Below are positions 17,672 to 25,632 of a stretch of 64,000 nt of DNA, piece after piece (within the stretch, counting starts at the first letter, position 1; each line of letters opens with the position of its first letter). Location of the stretch: the NCBI GenBank assembly GCA_040403315.1, contig JBBAKX010000005.1, positions 62,001 to 126,000 of the forward strand. The letters run 5' to 3'. Source of the DNA: CAMCXT01 sp040403315. GTDB lineage: Bacteria > Bacteroidota > Bacteroidia > M30B66. The position numbers and the translations under genes were made by a program. The notes beneath the pieces are model-generated. The model saw nothing but the letters and a program-made list of their open reading frames with translations, made no database searches and had not been told where the DNA came from.

Positions 17672-18011
17672 TGTGATGTTGTTTAAAATTTCTGCCAACA
17701 GTTCGTGGCTTTCCGCTGCTTGGTTTTCAGATCACTAATGTATCAAACGAAACTCAAATCTCCAAGCAACTTGATTACTTTTAGAATTACAAATGTGCGC
17801 GTTGCGCATAACCGCTGTTAGCCTCTGGGCGGATTTTCTATATAGTATATGTGATTTGAGAAGAAGCCTTTACAAGCTTTTATTTCGTAGGTAATTTGTT
17901 TTCTTCGGTATTTTATTTACGCATAGATAGCGTTTATAATCATATAGATTCTTTCAATTTGATTGTTGCCACAAAGCTAGTTCATCTTTGCAGAAATATA
18001 ATTCAAGCATT
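17672..18011. other. Spacer without a recognisable gene
   Basis: Between the dioxygenase remnant and the thioredoxin gene I see no conserved frame. An imperfect GC-rich element, TGCGCGTTGCGCATAACCGC, sits near 17795-17815. CATCTTTGC at about 17979-17987 resembles a Bacteroidota -7 element and is well placed for the thioredoxin gene. Confidence 0.4.
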
Positions 18012-18335
18012 ATGAAAGAAGTTAATTCAGAAACTAATCGTTCTATCATTGAAAGCCATCCTTTTGTTTTAGTGAAATTTGGAATGCCCGGTTGTGCTCC
18101 ATGCAAAACTGTATCAAAAGCGATTGAGTCATTATCGCCTAAATTTCCTCAAGTTGAGTTTCTTGATGTTGATGCCATTATTGATTTTGACTTTGCCGCA
18201 GAAATGCAAGTGAGATCCGTACCGGCAATTTTCTTCGCAGTAAACGGAGAATATTTGAAAGACAATAAAGGCAACAATTTAAAGGTAATTGATGCTAAAA
18301 GTATGGAGGCCATTTTACATAAAATGCTTGAGTAG
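18012..18335 (+). CDS. Thioredoxin family protein
   Basis: A 107-residue thioredoxin fold with the active site CAPC in FGMPGCAPCKTVSKAIES and the cis-proline in VRSVPAIFF. Length and order of elements fit a small cytoplasmic thioredoxin. The first codon in the longer open frame (17988) is a non-ATG. I chose ATG at 18012, giving MKEVNSETN, which puts the first strand at the normal place. It is a single gene, followed by a weak hairpin. Its redox partner is unknown. Confidence 0.9.
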   Translation: MKEVNSETNRSIIESHPFVLVKFGMPGCAPCKTVSKAIESLSPKFPQVEFLDVDAIIDFDFAAEMQVRSVPAIFFAVNGEYLKDNKGNNLKVIDAKSMEAILHKMLE

Positions 18336-18347
18336 TTAAAAATTAAC

Positions 18348-18367
18348 AAAAGCTTGTAAAGGCTTTT
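18348..18367 (+). terminator. Weak hairpin after the thioredoxin gene
   Basis: AAAAGC and GCTTTT can pair around a loop of eight bases, and the right arm ends in five T. The stem is only six pairs, so termination is plausible but not certain. Confidence 0.4.
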
Positions 18368-18559
18368 TACGAATCTAAGCGAACAATTTTCGAATTGGAT
18401 TCTTAAGTTTCTTTATTCAATTAAGAAACTCCGAGTACGTTTATAGAAAAATTGTGAGCGAAACACAATTACATAGGAACAAATTTCCGCTCGAGGCTAA
18501 CTTACTTATTGCAGAATTAATTTATAAAAATACCCAAACCTAACCCACTATTCTCTAAA

Positions 18560-18818
18560 TCTAGATTTCATTTCTGGGTAAAGGAGTCTTTAGTCGAAAG
18601 GGAAAAGGAGAAAGTAGTCTTGAGTAGTTAGTCTTGAGTCTAGAGGTAAAAGGGGAAAGTAGTCTTCAGTCCTGCGTCCTTAGTCCAAAGTTGAAAGTGA
18701 AACGAAATCTTCACATTGTTCAACTCCAGACTAAAGACTCGAGACTAAGTACTAACGACTTCAGACTAAAATATCGAATTGCTCGAAGTGGTGATTTAGG
18801 TGTTTTGAATTGAGCAAA
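18560..18818. repeat. AGTCTTGAGTCT-type palindromic spacer reaching into the end of paaZ
   Basis: The left part repeats AGTCTT-(T/G)AGTC elements (18591, 18613, 18629, 18660). The right part holds their complements (GACTAAAGACT, GAGACTAAG, GACTTCAGACT) around GTTGAA...TTCAAC, so the whole can fold into a long imperfect hairpin. It lies immediately after the paaZ stop and could end transcription from both sides. A relative sits at 8394-8521. Confidence 0.7.
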
Positions 18819-21259
18819 TCCCATTCGAACTTTTCGAGGTTGCCGAATACCGCGTTTTTGGTGGTTACATCGGGGTTGGCTTTGAAATAGGCATCGAAAG
18901 CATCCCATGCAGACAGTAACTGTTGTTTTGCCGCGGCTAGATCGGCATGGCGAAGGGGCTCGAGCAAATCTTTGCTCATTAATGGATGCTTAAATTCTTT
19001 CGGCATCGACTTGTAGTTGTACACCGTTTCGATCACTTTGTCGAGATACTCGGGCTTAGTGGCAATTTCGAAATCCTGAATCTCGCCCGAAGCAATTCGG
19101 AAGGTAAATTCAAGGTGCTCTACCATGTGCTGTGGTGTTAAACTGCCCCACTTGGCGGCTGATTGCTCGGTTAATTGCGCCAAGAATCCTTCCACGTTTT
19201 TACGGTCGATGTTCACCATCGGCGAACGCTTCTTCACCATCGTTAAAATGGTCGCAATCGCCACCAATTCGTCGTTCTGGTCGAACACTTCCACGAACCA
19301 TTTCACAATGCCGCAAGGGATTTCCTTGCCCACACTGTCGCGCTCGATTTTCTGCTTGCAGGTTAATCGCACGTAAATGGTGTCGTTGTGGTAAATCGGA
19401 CGAATGAATCTACATTCTTCCAAGCCATAATTCGCCGCTACTGGCCCTTTGTTCGGGTAAACAAATAAACCCGCTGCCGCGGAAAGAATGAAATATCCAT
19501 GTGCTGTTCGCTTCTCGAATATACTGCCCTTCAAGGAGGTAATGTCGGTGTGCGCGTAGAAATGGTCCCAGCTCACATTGGCAAAGCTGATGATATCGGA
19601 ATCCGTTACGGTGCGTTTGTGTGTCTTTAAGGACATGCCAGGCTGAATATCATCCCAATAATACTTAAACGGATGCTCAGGGGCTTCTTTGTAGGCCGAA
19701 TTAGGCTGATAGATGCCTGTTATCTCAGTTAAGGTAGTTGGAGAACCTTGGATGGCGCAGCGTTGCATATAATGCTTAATTCCGCGGATTCCACCCATTT
19801 CTTCTCCCCCACCCGCACGGCCTGGACCACCATGCACCAATTGTGGCATCGGTGAACCATGCCCAGTGCTTTGCTTGGCATTCTCGCGATTGAGCACCAA
19901 AATGCGTCCGTGGTGTGTGGCAGCTTGTAGCACAAATTCACGAGCAGTTTGGTCGCTGTTTGTTACGATTGACGATACCAGCGATCCTTTCCCCATTCTA
20001 GCCAATTCAACGGCTTCGTCGAGGTTTTTGTAAGGCATTATGGTCGAAACGGGACCAAAGGCTTCTATTTCGTGGGCACTAAGATTTTCGAACGGCTTGT
20101 CCTCGCGGAGCAACACTGGTGAGATGAAGGCTCCACGGAGCGAATCCGCGCCAATTACGGCTGGTTGATCGAGGTTTCCATACACGATGGTGGCGGTTTG
20201 TGCAATTTCGGCTACCCGCTGTTTTACTTCGGCAACCTGATCGAGGCTCACCAACGATCCCATGCGCACCTCCTTTAGGCGTGGATCGCCGATACTCACT
20301 TTATCAAGGGCTTTTCCGAGGGCTTTCTGCACATCATCCATCAAGCTTTCGGGCACAATGAGTCGACGAATAGCCGTACATTTTTGTCCACACTTAACGG
20401 TAATTTCAGATCGTGCCTGAGAGATAAACAGGTCGAATTCTGGAGTTCCCGGAACGGCATCTTCGCCTAGAACGGAGCTATTGAGTGAATCGGCTTCCAT
20501 GTTAAATGGCACCGATTCGTTAATGATTCTTGGGTGTGCTTTGAGTTTTCTACCCGTTGATGCTGATCCTGTGAAGGTAACCACATCTTGGTCGGTAACA
20601 TGACTGAGCATATCGCCAGCAGAGCCACAAATAAGCTGCAATGCCCCTTCAGGAAGAATGTTAGACGCTATAATTTCGCGTACAACAGCCTCAGTGAGAT
20701 ATGATGTTGATGTGGCAGGTTTTACCACTGCAGGAACGCCCGCCATCCAGTTTACTGCGCATTTTTCCAACATCCCCCAAACAGGGAAATTGAAGGCATT
20801 GATGTGTATGGCAACTCCGAGTTTAGGCACGAGGATGTGGTGTGCCATGAATCGGCCACCGCGCGAAAGGTCGATCGGATCGCCTTCAACGTGATATGCT
20901 TGGTTGGGGAACAATTTCCGCAAGGAAGCATTGGCGTAAAGATTTCCGAAGCCTCCTTCAATATCGATCCAGCTATCCACGCGGGTTGCACCGGTTCTGT
21001 AAGAGATTTCGTAAAACTGTTCTTTGCGTTTGGTAAGGTATTTCGCCAGGGCCTTGAGCATGTTTCCACGTTCTTGGAAGGTCATTTTGCGCAATTTCGC
21101 ACCGCCTTTGGTACGGCCATAATGCAGCACTGCCGAAAAATCGAGTCCTTCGGCAGTTGCCATAGTAATAGTTTCGCCTGTGATCGAATCTACCAAGGGA
21201 ATTCCATCGCCAGCGCCTTCAACCCAGCTTCCTAAAATGTAATTCTGAAGTTTGTTCAT
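18761..21259 (-). CDS. paaZ: PaaZ: oxepin-CoA hydrolase / 3-oxo-5,6-dehydrosuberyl-CoA semialdehyde dehydrogenase
   Basis: Bifunctional enzyme of phenylacetate degradation. Residues 1 to about 515 form an aldehyde dehydrogenase domain (VVKPATSTSYL, NMEADSLN with the catalytic Glu, KCGQKCTAIRR with the nucleophilic Cys). Residues 540-680 form an R-specific MaoC-type hydratase (ISFANVSWDHFYAHTD, RTAHGYFILSAAAGL) that opens the oxepin-CoA ring. The last 145 residues (from about 688) add a DUF1569-type helical domain (WGSLTPQHMVEHLEFTFRIA), making 832 residues against about 680 in Escherichia coli. This tail is, from memory, usual in Bacteroidota PaaZ. The thiolase gene lies 21 bases upstream in the same direction. 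This pair is visibly richer in G+C than its surroundings. Confidence 0.95.
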   Translation of the reverse strand: MNKLQNYILGSWVEGAGDGIPLVDSITGETITMATAEGLDFSAVLHYGRTKGGAKLRKMTFQERGNMLKALAKYLTKRKEQFYEISYRTGATRVDSWIDIEGGFGNLYANASLRKLFPNQAYHVEGDPIDLSRGGRFMAHHILVPKLGVAIHINAFNFPVWGMLEKCAVNWMAGVPAVVKPATSTSYLTEAVVREIIASNILPEGALQLICGSAGDMLSHVTDQDVVTFTGSASTGRKLKAHPRIINESVPFNMEADSLNSSVLGEDAVPGTPEFDLFISQARSEITVKCGQKCTAIRRLIVPESLMDDVQKALGKALDKVSIGDPRLKEVRMGSLVSLDQVAEVKQRVAEIAQTATIVYGNLDQPAVIGADSLRGAFISPVLLREDKPFENLSAHEIEAFGPVSTIMPYKNLDEAVELARMGKGSLVSSIVTNSDQTAREFVLQAATHHGRILVLNRENAKQSTGHGSPMPQLVHGGPGRAGGGEEMGGIRGIKHYMQRCAIQGSPTTLTEITGIYQPNSAYKEAPEHPFKYYWDDIQPGMSLKTHKRTVTDSDIISFANVSWDHFYAHTDITSLKGSIFEKRTAHGYFILSAAAGLFVYPNKGPVAANYGLEECRFIRPIYHNDTIYVRLTCKQKIERDSVGKEIPCGIVKWFVEVFDQNDELVAIATILTMVKKRSPMVNIDRKNVEGFLAQLTEQSAAKWGSLTPQHMVEHLEFTFRIASGEIQDFEIATKPEYLDKVIETVYNYKSMPKEFKHPLMSKDLLEPLRHADLAAAKQQLLSAWDAFDAYFKANPDVTTKNAVFGNLEKFEWDLLNSKHLNHHFEQFDILV

Positions 21260-21280
21260 TGTTAAATTTTCTTCAAATCG

Positions 21281-22483
21281 TTAAACACGTTCAATCACAG
21301 CGGCATATCCTTGTCCCACGCCAATACACATGGTAATGAGGGCGTAGCGTTTACCGGTGAGTTGCAATTCCAAAGCAGCCGAATACGCAATACGCGCACC
21401 TGTCACTCCAAGTGGATGCCCAATGGCGATACTTCCACCGTTTGGATTTAACCGCGGATCATTATCGGCTATCCCCCACGCACGGGTGCAAGCCAATGCT
21501 TGGGCAGCAAAGGCTTCGTTGAGCTCGATGATGTCGATATCGGCCATTGTTAAGCCTGCTTTTGCCAATGCACGGTTGCTGGCTTCTACTGGTCCGATGC
21601 CCATGATTCGAGGCTCTACGCCTACCACAGCCGAACTTACGATGCGTGCCAATGGTTTGAGGTTGTATTTTTTAACCGCGTCCGCGGAAGCAATGAGCGT
21701 TGCAGCTGCCCCATCATTTAATCCAGAAGCGTTCCCCGCTGTAACTGTTCCATTCTTGCGAAATGCAGCGCGCAACTTGGATAATCCTTCTAGTGTGGAA
21801 GATGGTTTCACAAATTCGTCGTTGCTAAATTCGATTGGATCGCCCTTGCGCTGTGGGATGAGCAGTGGAACGATCTCCTTGGCTAGTCGTCCTGATGATT
21901 GTGCAGCCGCTGCTTTCAACTGAGAATTCAGCGCAAATGCATCTTGGTCTTCCCGAGAAATCTGGTACATATCGACCAAATTCTCAGCAGTTTCGCCCAT
22001 GGCATCGGTACCGTACATCTCGTGCATTTTCGGGTTTACGAAACGCCAACCGAAGCTGGAATCGTACATTTTAGAATCAGTTCCGTAAGCACTAGAAGGC
22101 TTTGAAACCACTAGCGGACCACGGGTCATGTTCTCTACGCCACCTGCGATGAACAGATGCCCATCGCCCGCTTTAATGGCACGGTTGGCGCCAATAATCG
22201 CGGCCAATCCCGAACTGCAGAGGCGGTTAACGGTTTCACCGGGAACGGTAACAGGTAAACCAGCGAGCAGCGCCGACATGCGGGCTACGTTTCGGTTGTC
22301 TTCGCCTGCTTGATTAGCACATCCAAGGATGACATCATCGTAAGCATCGGTGGGGATATTTGGGTTTTTCTCTACGAGGGTTTTGATAACCAAGGCACCC
22401 AGATCGTCGACTCGAACAGACGATAATGTTCCTTGGTAACTTCCGATGGGTGTACGAACGCCATCGATGATATATGCTTCCAT
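21281..22483 (-). CDS. paaJ: 3-oxoadipyl-CoA / 3-oxo-5,6-dehydrosuberyl-CoA thiolase
   Basis: A 400-residue thiolase of the PaaJ/PcaF type, which carries out the last cleavage to acetyl-CoA and succinyl-CoA and also acts on the earlier C8 intermediate. The acyl-accepting Cys is in VNRLCSSGLAAI, the His in IAIGHPLGVTGARI, and the second Cys in LITMCIGVGQG. The start MEAYIIDGVRTPIGSYQGTL is typical of the family. paaZ follows at once. Upstream are a TAnnTTTG-type element and a nine-base inverted repeat. PcaF of the protocatechuate route is nearly indistinguishable, and the position beside paaZ decides the name. Confidence 0.93.
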   Translation of the reverse strand: MEAYIIDGVRTPIGSYQGTLSSVRVDDLGALVIKTLVEKNPNIPTDAYDDVILGCANQAGEDNRNVARMSALLAGLPVTVPGETVNRLCSSGLAAIIGANRAIKAGDGHLFIAGGVENMTRGPLVVSKPSSAYGTDSKMYDSSFGWRFVNPKMHEMYGTDAMGETAENLVDMYQISREDQDAFALNSQLKAAAAQSSGRLAKEIVPLLIPQRKGDPIEFSNDEFVKPSSTLEGLSKLRAAFRKNGTVTAGNASGLNDGAAATLIASADAVKKYNLKPLARIVSSAVVGVEPRIMGIGPVEASNRALAKAGLTMADIDIIELNEAFAAQALACTRAWGIADNDPRLNPNGGSIAIGHPLGVTGARIAYSAALELQLTGKRYALITMCIGVGQGYAAVIERV

Positions 22484-22491
22484 GCAAGATG

Positions 22492-22522
22492 CGCAAAAGG
22501 AAATGGTTAATGGCCTTTTGCG
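22492..22522. promoter_or_regulatory. Inverted repeat in the leader of the thiolase-paaZ unit
   Basis: CGCAAAAGG (22492-22500) and CCTTTTGCG (22514-22522) are exact complements with 13 bases between. The element lies between the -7 box at 22528 and the ATG at 22483, where it could be a repressor site or an RNA hairpin. It does not resemble the operator upstream of paaE. Confidence 0.5.
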
Positions 22523-22527
22523 AGGCT

Positions 22528-22535
22528 CAAAAGTA
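22528..22535 (-). promoter_or_regulatory. Probable -7 promoter element for the thiolase gene
   Basis: Reads TACTTTTG on the minus strand, fitting TAnnTTTG. It is 45 bases from the thiolase start. No clear -33 TTTG was found at the usual distance. Confidence 0.4.
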
Positions 22536-22674
22536 GGAAGAAAAATGAAAGAAGGCAGGACCTCACACTGAAGTTTAAATCCAAGTATAACTTCGATTAT
22601 AGCAGGGGAATTTCAGGTATTCGTTAGATAGCAAATACGCATAACAACACTTCTGAAACATTCAAAGAAACTCA

Positions 22675-22683
22675 TATATTTGC
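22675..22683 (+). promoter_or_regulatory. -7 promoter element touching the antitoxin start
   Basis: TATATTTGC fits TAnnTTTG and ends three bases before ATG 22687. Transcription would start at about the ATG itself, giving a leaderless message, or the true start codon lies further in. Confidence 0.45.
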
Positions 22684-22686
22684 TAT

Positions 22687-22908
22687 ATGAAATCCTATCA
22701 GATAGATATATTGAACCCTAAAGCTGAAAAGTTACTGCAGGATTTGGCTGATTTAGAGTTAATTTCCTTCAGGAAAACAGAAGAAAATCTACAAAGTGTT
22801 ATAAAGAGATTGAGAAAAAAGGCTTTAGCAAATCCTCCATCCTTAGAAGAAATCACAAAGGAAGTGGAAATTGTTAGAGCCAAAAGATATGCAACAAAAA
22901 AAAGATAG
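22687..22908 (+). CDS. Putative antitoxin of a PIN-domain toxin module
   Basis: A 73-residue, charged, helical protein (MKSYQIDILNPKAEKLLQDL...) whose end overlaps the PIN toxin start by 20 bases. Proteins of this size and layout upstream of PIN genes act as antitoxins that bind the toxin and repress the operon. The central ENLQSVIKRLRKKALANPPS and EEITKEVEIVRAKRY segments are helical and resemble the toxin-binding tails of Bacteroidota antitoxins. The DNA-binding type is not clear from the sequence. The family call relies on context. Confidence 0.7.
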   Translation: MKSYQIDILNPKAEKLLQDLADLELISFRKTEENLQSVIKRLRKKALANPPSLEEITKEVEIVRAKRYATKKR

Positions 22909-23302
22909 GATTATAATTGAAACTAATCTTTGGATCAGTTTCATTTTAAAAGGTGATTTTTCAAAGCTTGACGAAGTTATCAATGAGAATTCAAGTGTTT
23001 TGCTGTTCAGCATTGAATTGCTCGAAGAGCTTACCGATGTTGCAAGTCGGCCAAAATTCAGAAAATACTTTCATACTGAAGATTTAATAAGTCTCCTTTA
23101 TCAAATCGAGAAAAATTCTGAATTCATTAACGTTACAAGTTCGGTCGAGATTTGCAGGGATCCAAAGGATAATTTTCTTCTTTCTTTGGCCCAAGATGGA
23201 CACGCAACACAACTTATTTCAAGTGATAAAGATTTAACTGAGATAGGAAAATTTGGAGAAACGTTAATTCTAACAATTGCTGAATATTTAAAAGAAAAAT
23301 AA
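22889..23302 (+). CDS. PIN-domain toxin (putative toxin-antitoxin component, COG1569 type)
   Basis: A 137-residue PIN domain, a magnesium-dependent ribonuclease fold. Start ATG 22889 gives MQQKKDRIIIETNLWISFIL; an earlier TTG is less likely. The usual first acidic residue of PIN proteins (DTN) is E here (IIIETN). The second site is in LLEELTDVASRPKF, the third in CRDPKDNFLL, the fourth in LISSDKDL. All other acidic positions are kept. It overlaps the antitoxin gene, so the two are co-translated. Type II modules of this kind cleave RNA when free of antitoxin. Confidence 0.88.
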   Translation: MQQKKDRIIIETNLWISFILKGDFSKLDEVINENSSVLLFSIELLEELTDVASRPKFRKYFHTEDLISLLYQIEKNSEFINVTSSVEICRDPKDNFLLSLAQDGHATQLISSDKDLTEIGKFGETLILTIAEYLKEK

Positions 23303-23510
23303 TTGTAGCACCTGCTCATATCGATTTTGATCGATACTGGCATTTAATGCTCAATGAGACATCAAGTTGCTTAGGAAAAATCAACAGTGTTTTAAAAACA
23401 ACACTGTACAAAGCCGCGGAACGATGATACACTCTTGATGCCTCATGAATTAATCAATTTGGTCGAATTGCATAACCGAATATATGCACTTCAATTATAC
23501 GGAATGCTTT

Positions 23511-23608
23511 GCGTGAGGGATGGAAGCGGAAAGCCCGCAATGACATCGAGCCGGAGGCAGATGGCATGCGGACTTGCAGAGGACAGCCCGACCCAACGGG
23601 GCGCGCCC
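23511..23608 (+). repeat. 98-bp interspersed repeat with nested stem-loop, copy A
   Basis: Begins GCGTGAGGGATGGAAGCGGA and ends GGGGCGCGCCC. It is about 87% identical by eye to 27443-27539. Nested arms: CCGCAATG with CATGCGG, and inside them CATC...GATG and GCC-GGA-GGC. The first and last bases GCGTG/GCGCGC can also approach each other. The spacer from 23303 to 23679 holds no gene besides this element. Confidence 0.8.
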
Positions 23609-23679
23609 AAATTGATAGATTGAATGAATTAACTTATATGGGAATAATTTGCAAAAATCAATTTTAAAATATTTAATTA

Positions 23680-24309
23680 CTATGGAAATTTAATAAACAG
23701 CTTTTCCTTGTCGCGCCTTACTTTCTTGAGATTTACCAAATAATCGGTTTTAGTGTCTCGATAACCTAAAGTCATTAAAACAGAACTCTTTGAACCTAAT
23801 TCCTTGAGATTTAATAATTCATCTAATAAGTTATTGTCGAAGCCTTCCATTGGAGTACTATCGATTTCTTCTTCTGCAGCTGCAACTAAGGCAACCCCTA
23901 AAGCAATGTAGGTTTGTTTTGAGTTCCAATTCAAATTGTCGCTGTCGCTGTTCTTGAGCTGTGCTTCAATCATTTCTTTTATTTGATTTAGGCTGTCGAC
24001 TGTTACGTTTCTTTTCTTTGCAACATCTTCGATATACACATTGATTTTTTCGCGAGTTATTTTGTCCCATGCAGCAAATACAAGCAGTGCAGATGCCTCC
24101 GTAATTTGTGGCTGCATCATAGCAATAGGCTTTATTTTTTCAAGCATTTCTTTATTTTCAATAACCAAAACGGAGAAAGGTTGTAAACCAAATGAAGAAG
24201 GTGCTAAAGAAATGGCATCTAAAATAATGTCCAATTTAGCTTTAGGAATTTTCATTCCATTCATTCTTTTTGCGGCATATCGCCAGTGCAGTGCTGTTGT
24301 AATTGACAT
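23680..24309 (-). CDS. Nitroreductase family NAD(P)H-dependent oxidoreductase
   Basis: A 209-residue flavin-binding nitroreductase of the NfsB/NfnB type. Evidence: RYAAKRMNGMKIPKAKLD at the start (FMN phosphate contacts from the RYAxKxF-like motif), LAPSSFGLQPFSVLVIEN, QTYIALGVALVAAAEEEIDS and the C-terminal GYRDTKTDYL. These enzymes reduce nitroaromatics, quinones or similar compounds with NAD(P)H and act in the cytoplasm. The gene follows the Dps gene by only four bases, so the two probably form a stress-related operon. Confidence 0.93.
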   Translation of the reverse strand: MSITTALHWRYAAKRMNGMKIPKAKLDIILDAISLAPSSFGLQPFSVLVIENKEMLEKIKPIAMMQPQITEASALLVFAAWDKITREKINVYIEDVAKKRNVTVDSLNQIKEMIEAQLKNSDSDNLNWNSKQTYIALGVALVAAAEEEIDSTPMEGFDNNLLDELLNLKELGSKSSVLMTLGYRDTKTDYLVNLKKVRRDKEKLFIKFP

Positions 24310-24313
24310 GATA

Positions 24314-24790
24314 TTAATTGTTTAAATGTGAACTTAAGAACCAAGCCATTTTCTCATGGGTTTCCATAAGACCAGTTATGAAATCGCTAGAACCTAAATC
24401 GTGAAAATCGTTGGTAAATGACTTAATGTGTTGTCGTAAAATAATAATAATGCTTTGGTGGTCTTGCAAAAGTTCTTTGATAAACCCTTGACTGTCGTTT
24501 AACTCACTTTTTTGTTCGGTGAGATGCGTTAAACTCAGGTAAGTTTTTAAAGTAGCTGGAGCGTAATGGCCAATAGAACGGATGCGTTCAGCGACATTGT
24601 CTATCAATTCATCTAATTGCCCAAATTGTGTTTCAAAAAACTTGTGCTTGTCATAAAAATCGGCACCTTCAATATTCCAATGCGCATTTTTAGTTTTAAT
24701 ATACAATACAGTTTCATCTGCTAATATTTTGGATAGTTCTGCAGCGACAGCCTTACGATTGTCGTTGGTTATTCCTATTTCGGTTTTCAT
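24314..24790 (-). CDS. dps: Dps family DNA-binding ferritin-like protein
   Basis: A 158-residue Dps protein. The ferroxidase-site signature is visible as NAHWNIEGADFYDKHKFFET followed by QLDELIDNVAERIRSIGHYA, which supplies the inter-subunit His, Asp and Glu ligands. Dps forms 12-subunit shells that store iron with peroxide and protect DNA in starvation. Its upstream region is lost in the scaffold gap, which begins seven bases before the start codon, so promoter and regulation cannot be read. Confidence 0.95.
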   Translation of the reverse strand: MKTEIGITNDNRKAVAAELSKILADETVLYIKTKNAHWNIEGADFYDKHKFFETQFGQLDELIDNVAERIRSIGHYAPATLKTYLSLTHLTEQKSELNDSQGFIKELLQDHQSIIIILRQHIKSFTNDFHDLGSSDFITGLMETHEKMAWFLSSHLNN

Positions 24791-24797
24791 TTATTTA

Positions 24798-24897
24798 NNN
24801 NNNNNNNNNNNNNNNNNNNNNNNNNNNNNNNNNNNNNNNNNNNNNNNNNNNNNNNNNNNNNNNNNNNNNNNNNNNNNNNNNNNNNNNNNNNNNNNNN
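24798..24897. other. Scaffold gap of 100 N
   Basis: Exactly 100 unknown bases, the usual placeholder for a gap of unknown size. The left edge (TTATTTA) and right edge (GTATTTAGTATTTAG) carry the same 7-base repeat, so the array probably caused the assembly to stop. Confidence 0.98.
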
Positions 24898-24958
24898 GTA
24901 TTTAGTATTTAGTATTTAGTATTTAGTATTTAGTATTTAGTATTTAGTATTTAGTATT
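24898..24958. repeat. Tandem 7-base repeat GTATTTA
   Basis: More than eight uninterrupted copies of GTATTTA run from the gap edge to 24958. With the matching bases left of the gap, the true array is longer than shown. Confidence 0.95.
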
Positions 24959-25002
24959 TTAAAATAATAAACTGACCTAATTAATCCAATTAAAATTAAG
25001 TT

Positions 25003-25632
25003 TTATTTAATTTGAATATCCTTTTCATTCACAGATATGATTACTTCATTTCTCCTATCAAACAGCTGATAAGGTGGATTGTATCCTAAATAACGGAAGT
25101 TTCCATAGTAGGAAATATTGTGCGCTTTTAATGCATTTCCGAGCAAAGTGGTGTGCTTCTCAATATTGTCGTTGGTGCTAAAACCTCCAAAGGTGATAAC
25201 AGCTACATACTCGTCGGGTGTAGTTTGAATATTTACTTCTGCATTGTTGGGTATTGGCAAATTGTCTTTTGTATAATTGGCAGGCATTACAAAGCTCATA
25301 CTTGAAGTGCTATCGTTAATTTCCATGTGCACTGGAGAAGTCATTGCTATTTTTTTATTCTCCTTGTTTCCTCCAAAAATATATCCAGCCAATTTTGTAA
25401 ATCCCGAACTTCCAAGTTCTTTATAGGTTCTAGTTGAGGAAGTAATAATTGCCATAGTGGCGGAAGGATAGAACCTGATTTCAAATTCCTTTTCTTTCCG
25501 AATTACTTTATAAGGCTGAGCTTCTGATTTGTTTGATGCCATACTCGAATAAAATTGAAATGCGGAAAACAATATAGTTGCAATTCCGATTGCGATCAAA
25601 GCTATTTTCATTTTTAGATATTTTTTTATCAT
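25003..25632 (-). CDS. SOUL-type haem-binding family protein, membrane-anchored
   Basis: A 209-residue protein with an N-terminal hydrophobic anchor (IALIAIGIATILFSAFQFY) followed by a SOUL domain: YKVIRKEKEFEIRFYPSATM, then GFTKLAGYIFGGNKENKKIA, MTSPVHME and, near the end, YNPPYQLFDRRNEV. SOUL proteins bind haem or related tetrapyrroles in some organisms, but the bacterial role is unclear. The start codon directly abuts the stop of the aldehyde dehydrogenase gene upstream (25633), so the two are one transcription unit. An ATG seven codons further in is a possible alternative start. Confidence 0.92.
   Translation of the reverse strand: MIKKYLKMKIALIAIGIATILFSAFQFYSSMASNKSEAQPYKVIRKEKEFEIRFYPSATMAIITSSTRTYKELGSSGFTKLAGYIFGGNKENKKIAMTSPVHMEINDSTSSMSFVMPANYTKDNLPIPNNAEVNIQTTPDEYVAVITFGGFSTNDNIEKHTTLLGNALKAHNISYYGNFRYLGYNPPYQLFDRRNEVIISVNEKDIQIK

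Noticed and set aside
23435..23623. 62-residue plus-strand frame
   Set aside because: It lies across the 98-bp repeat, and the second copy of the repeat does not keep this frame.
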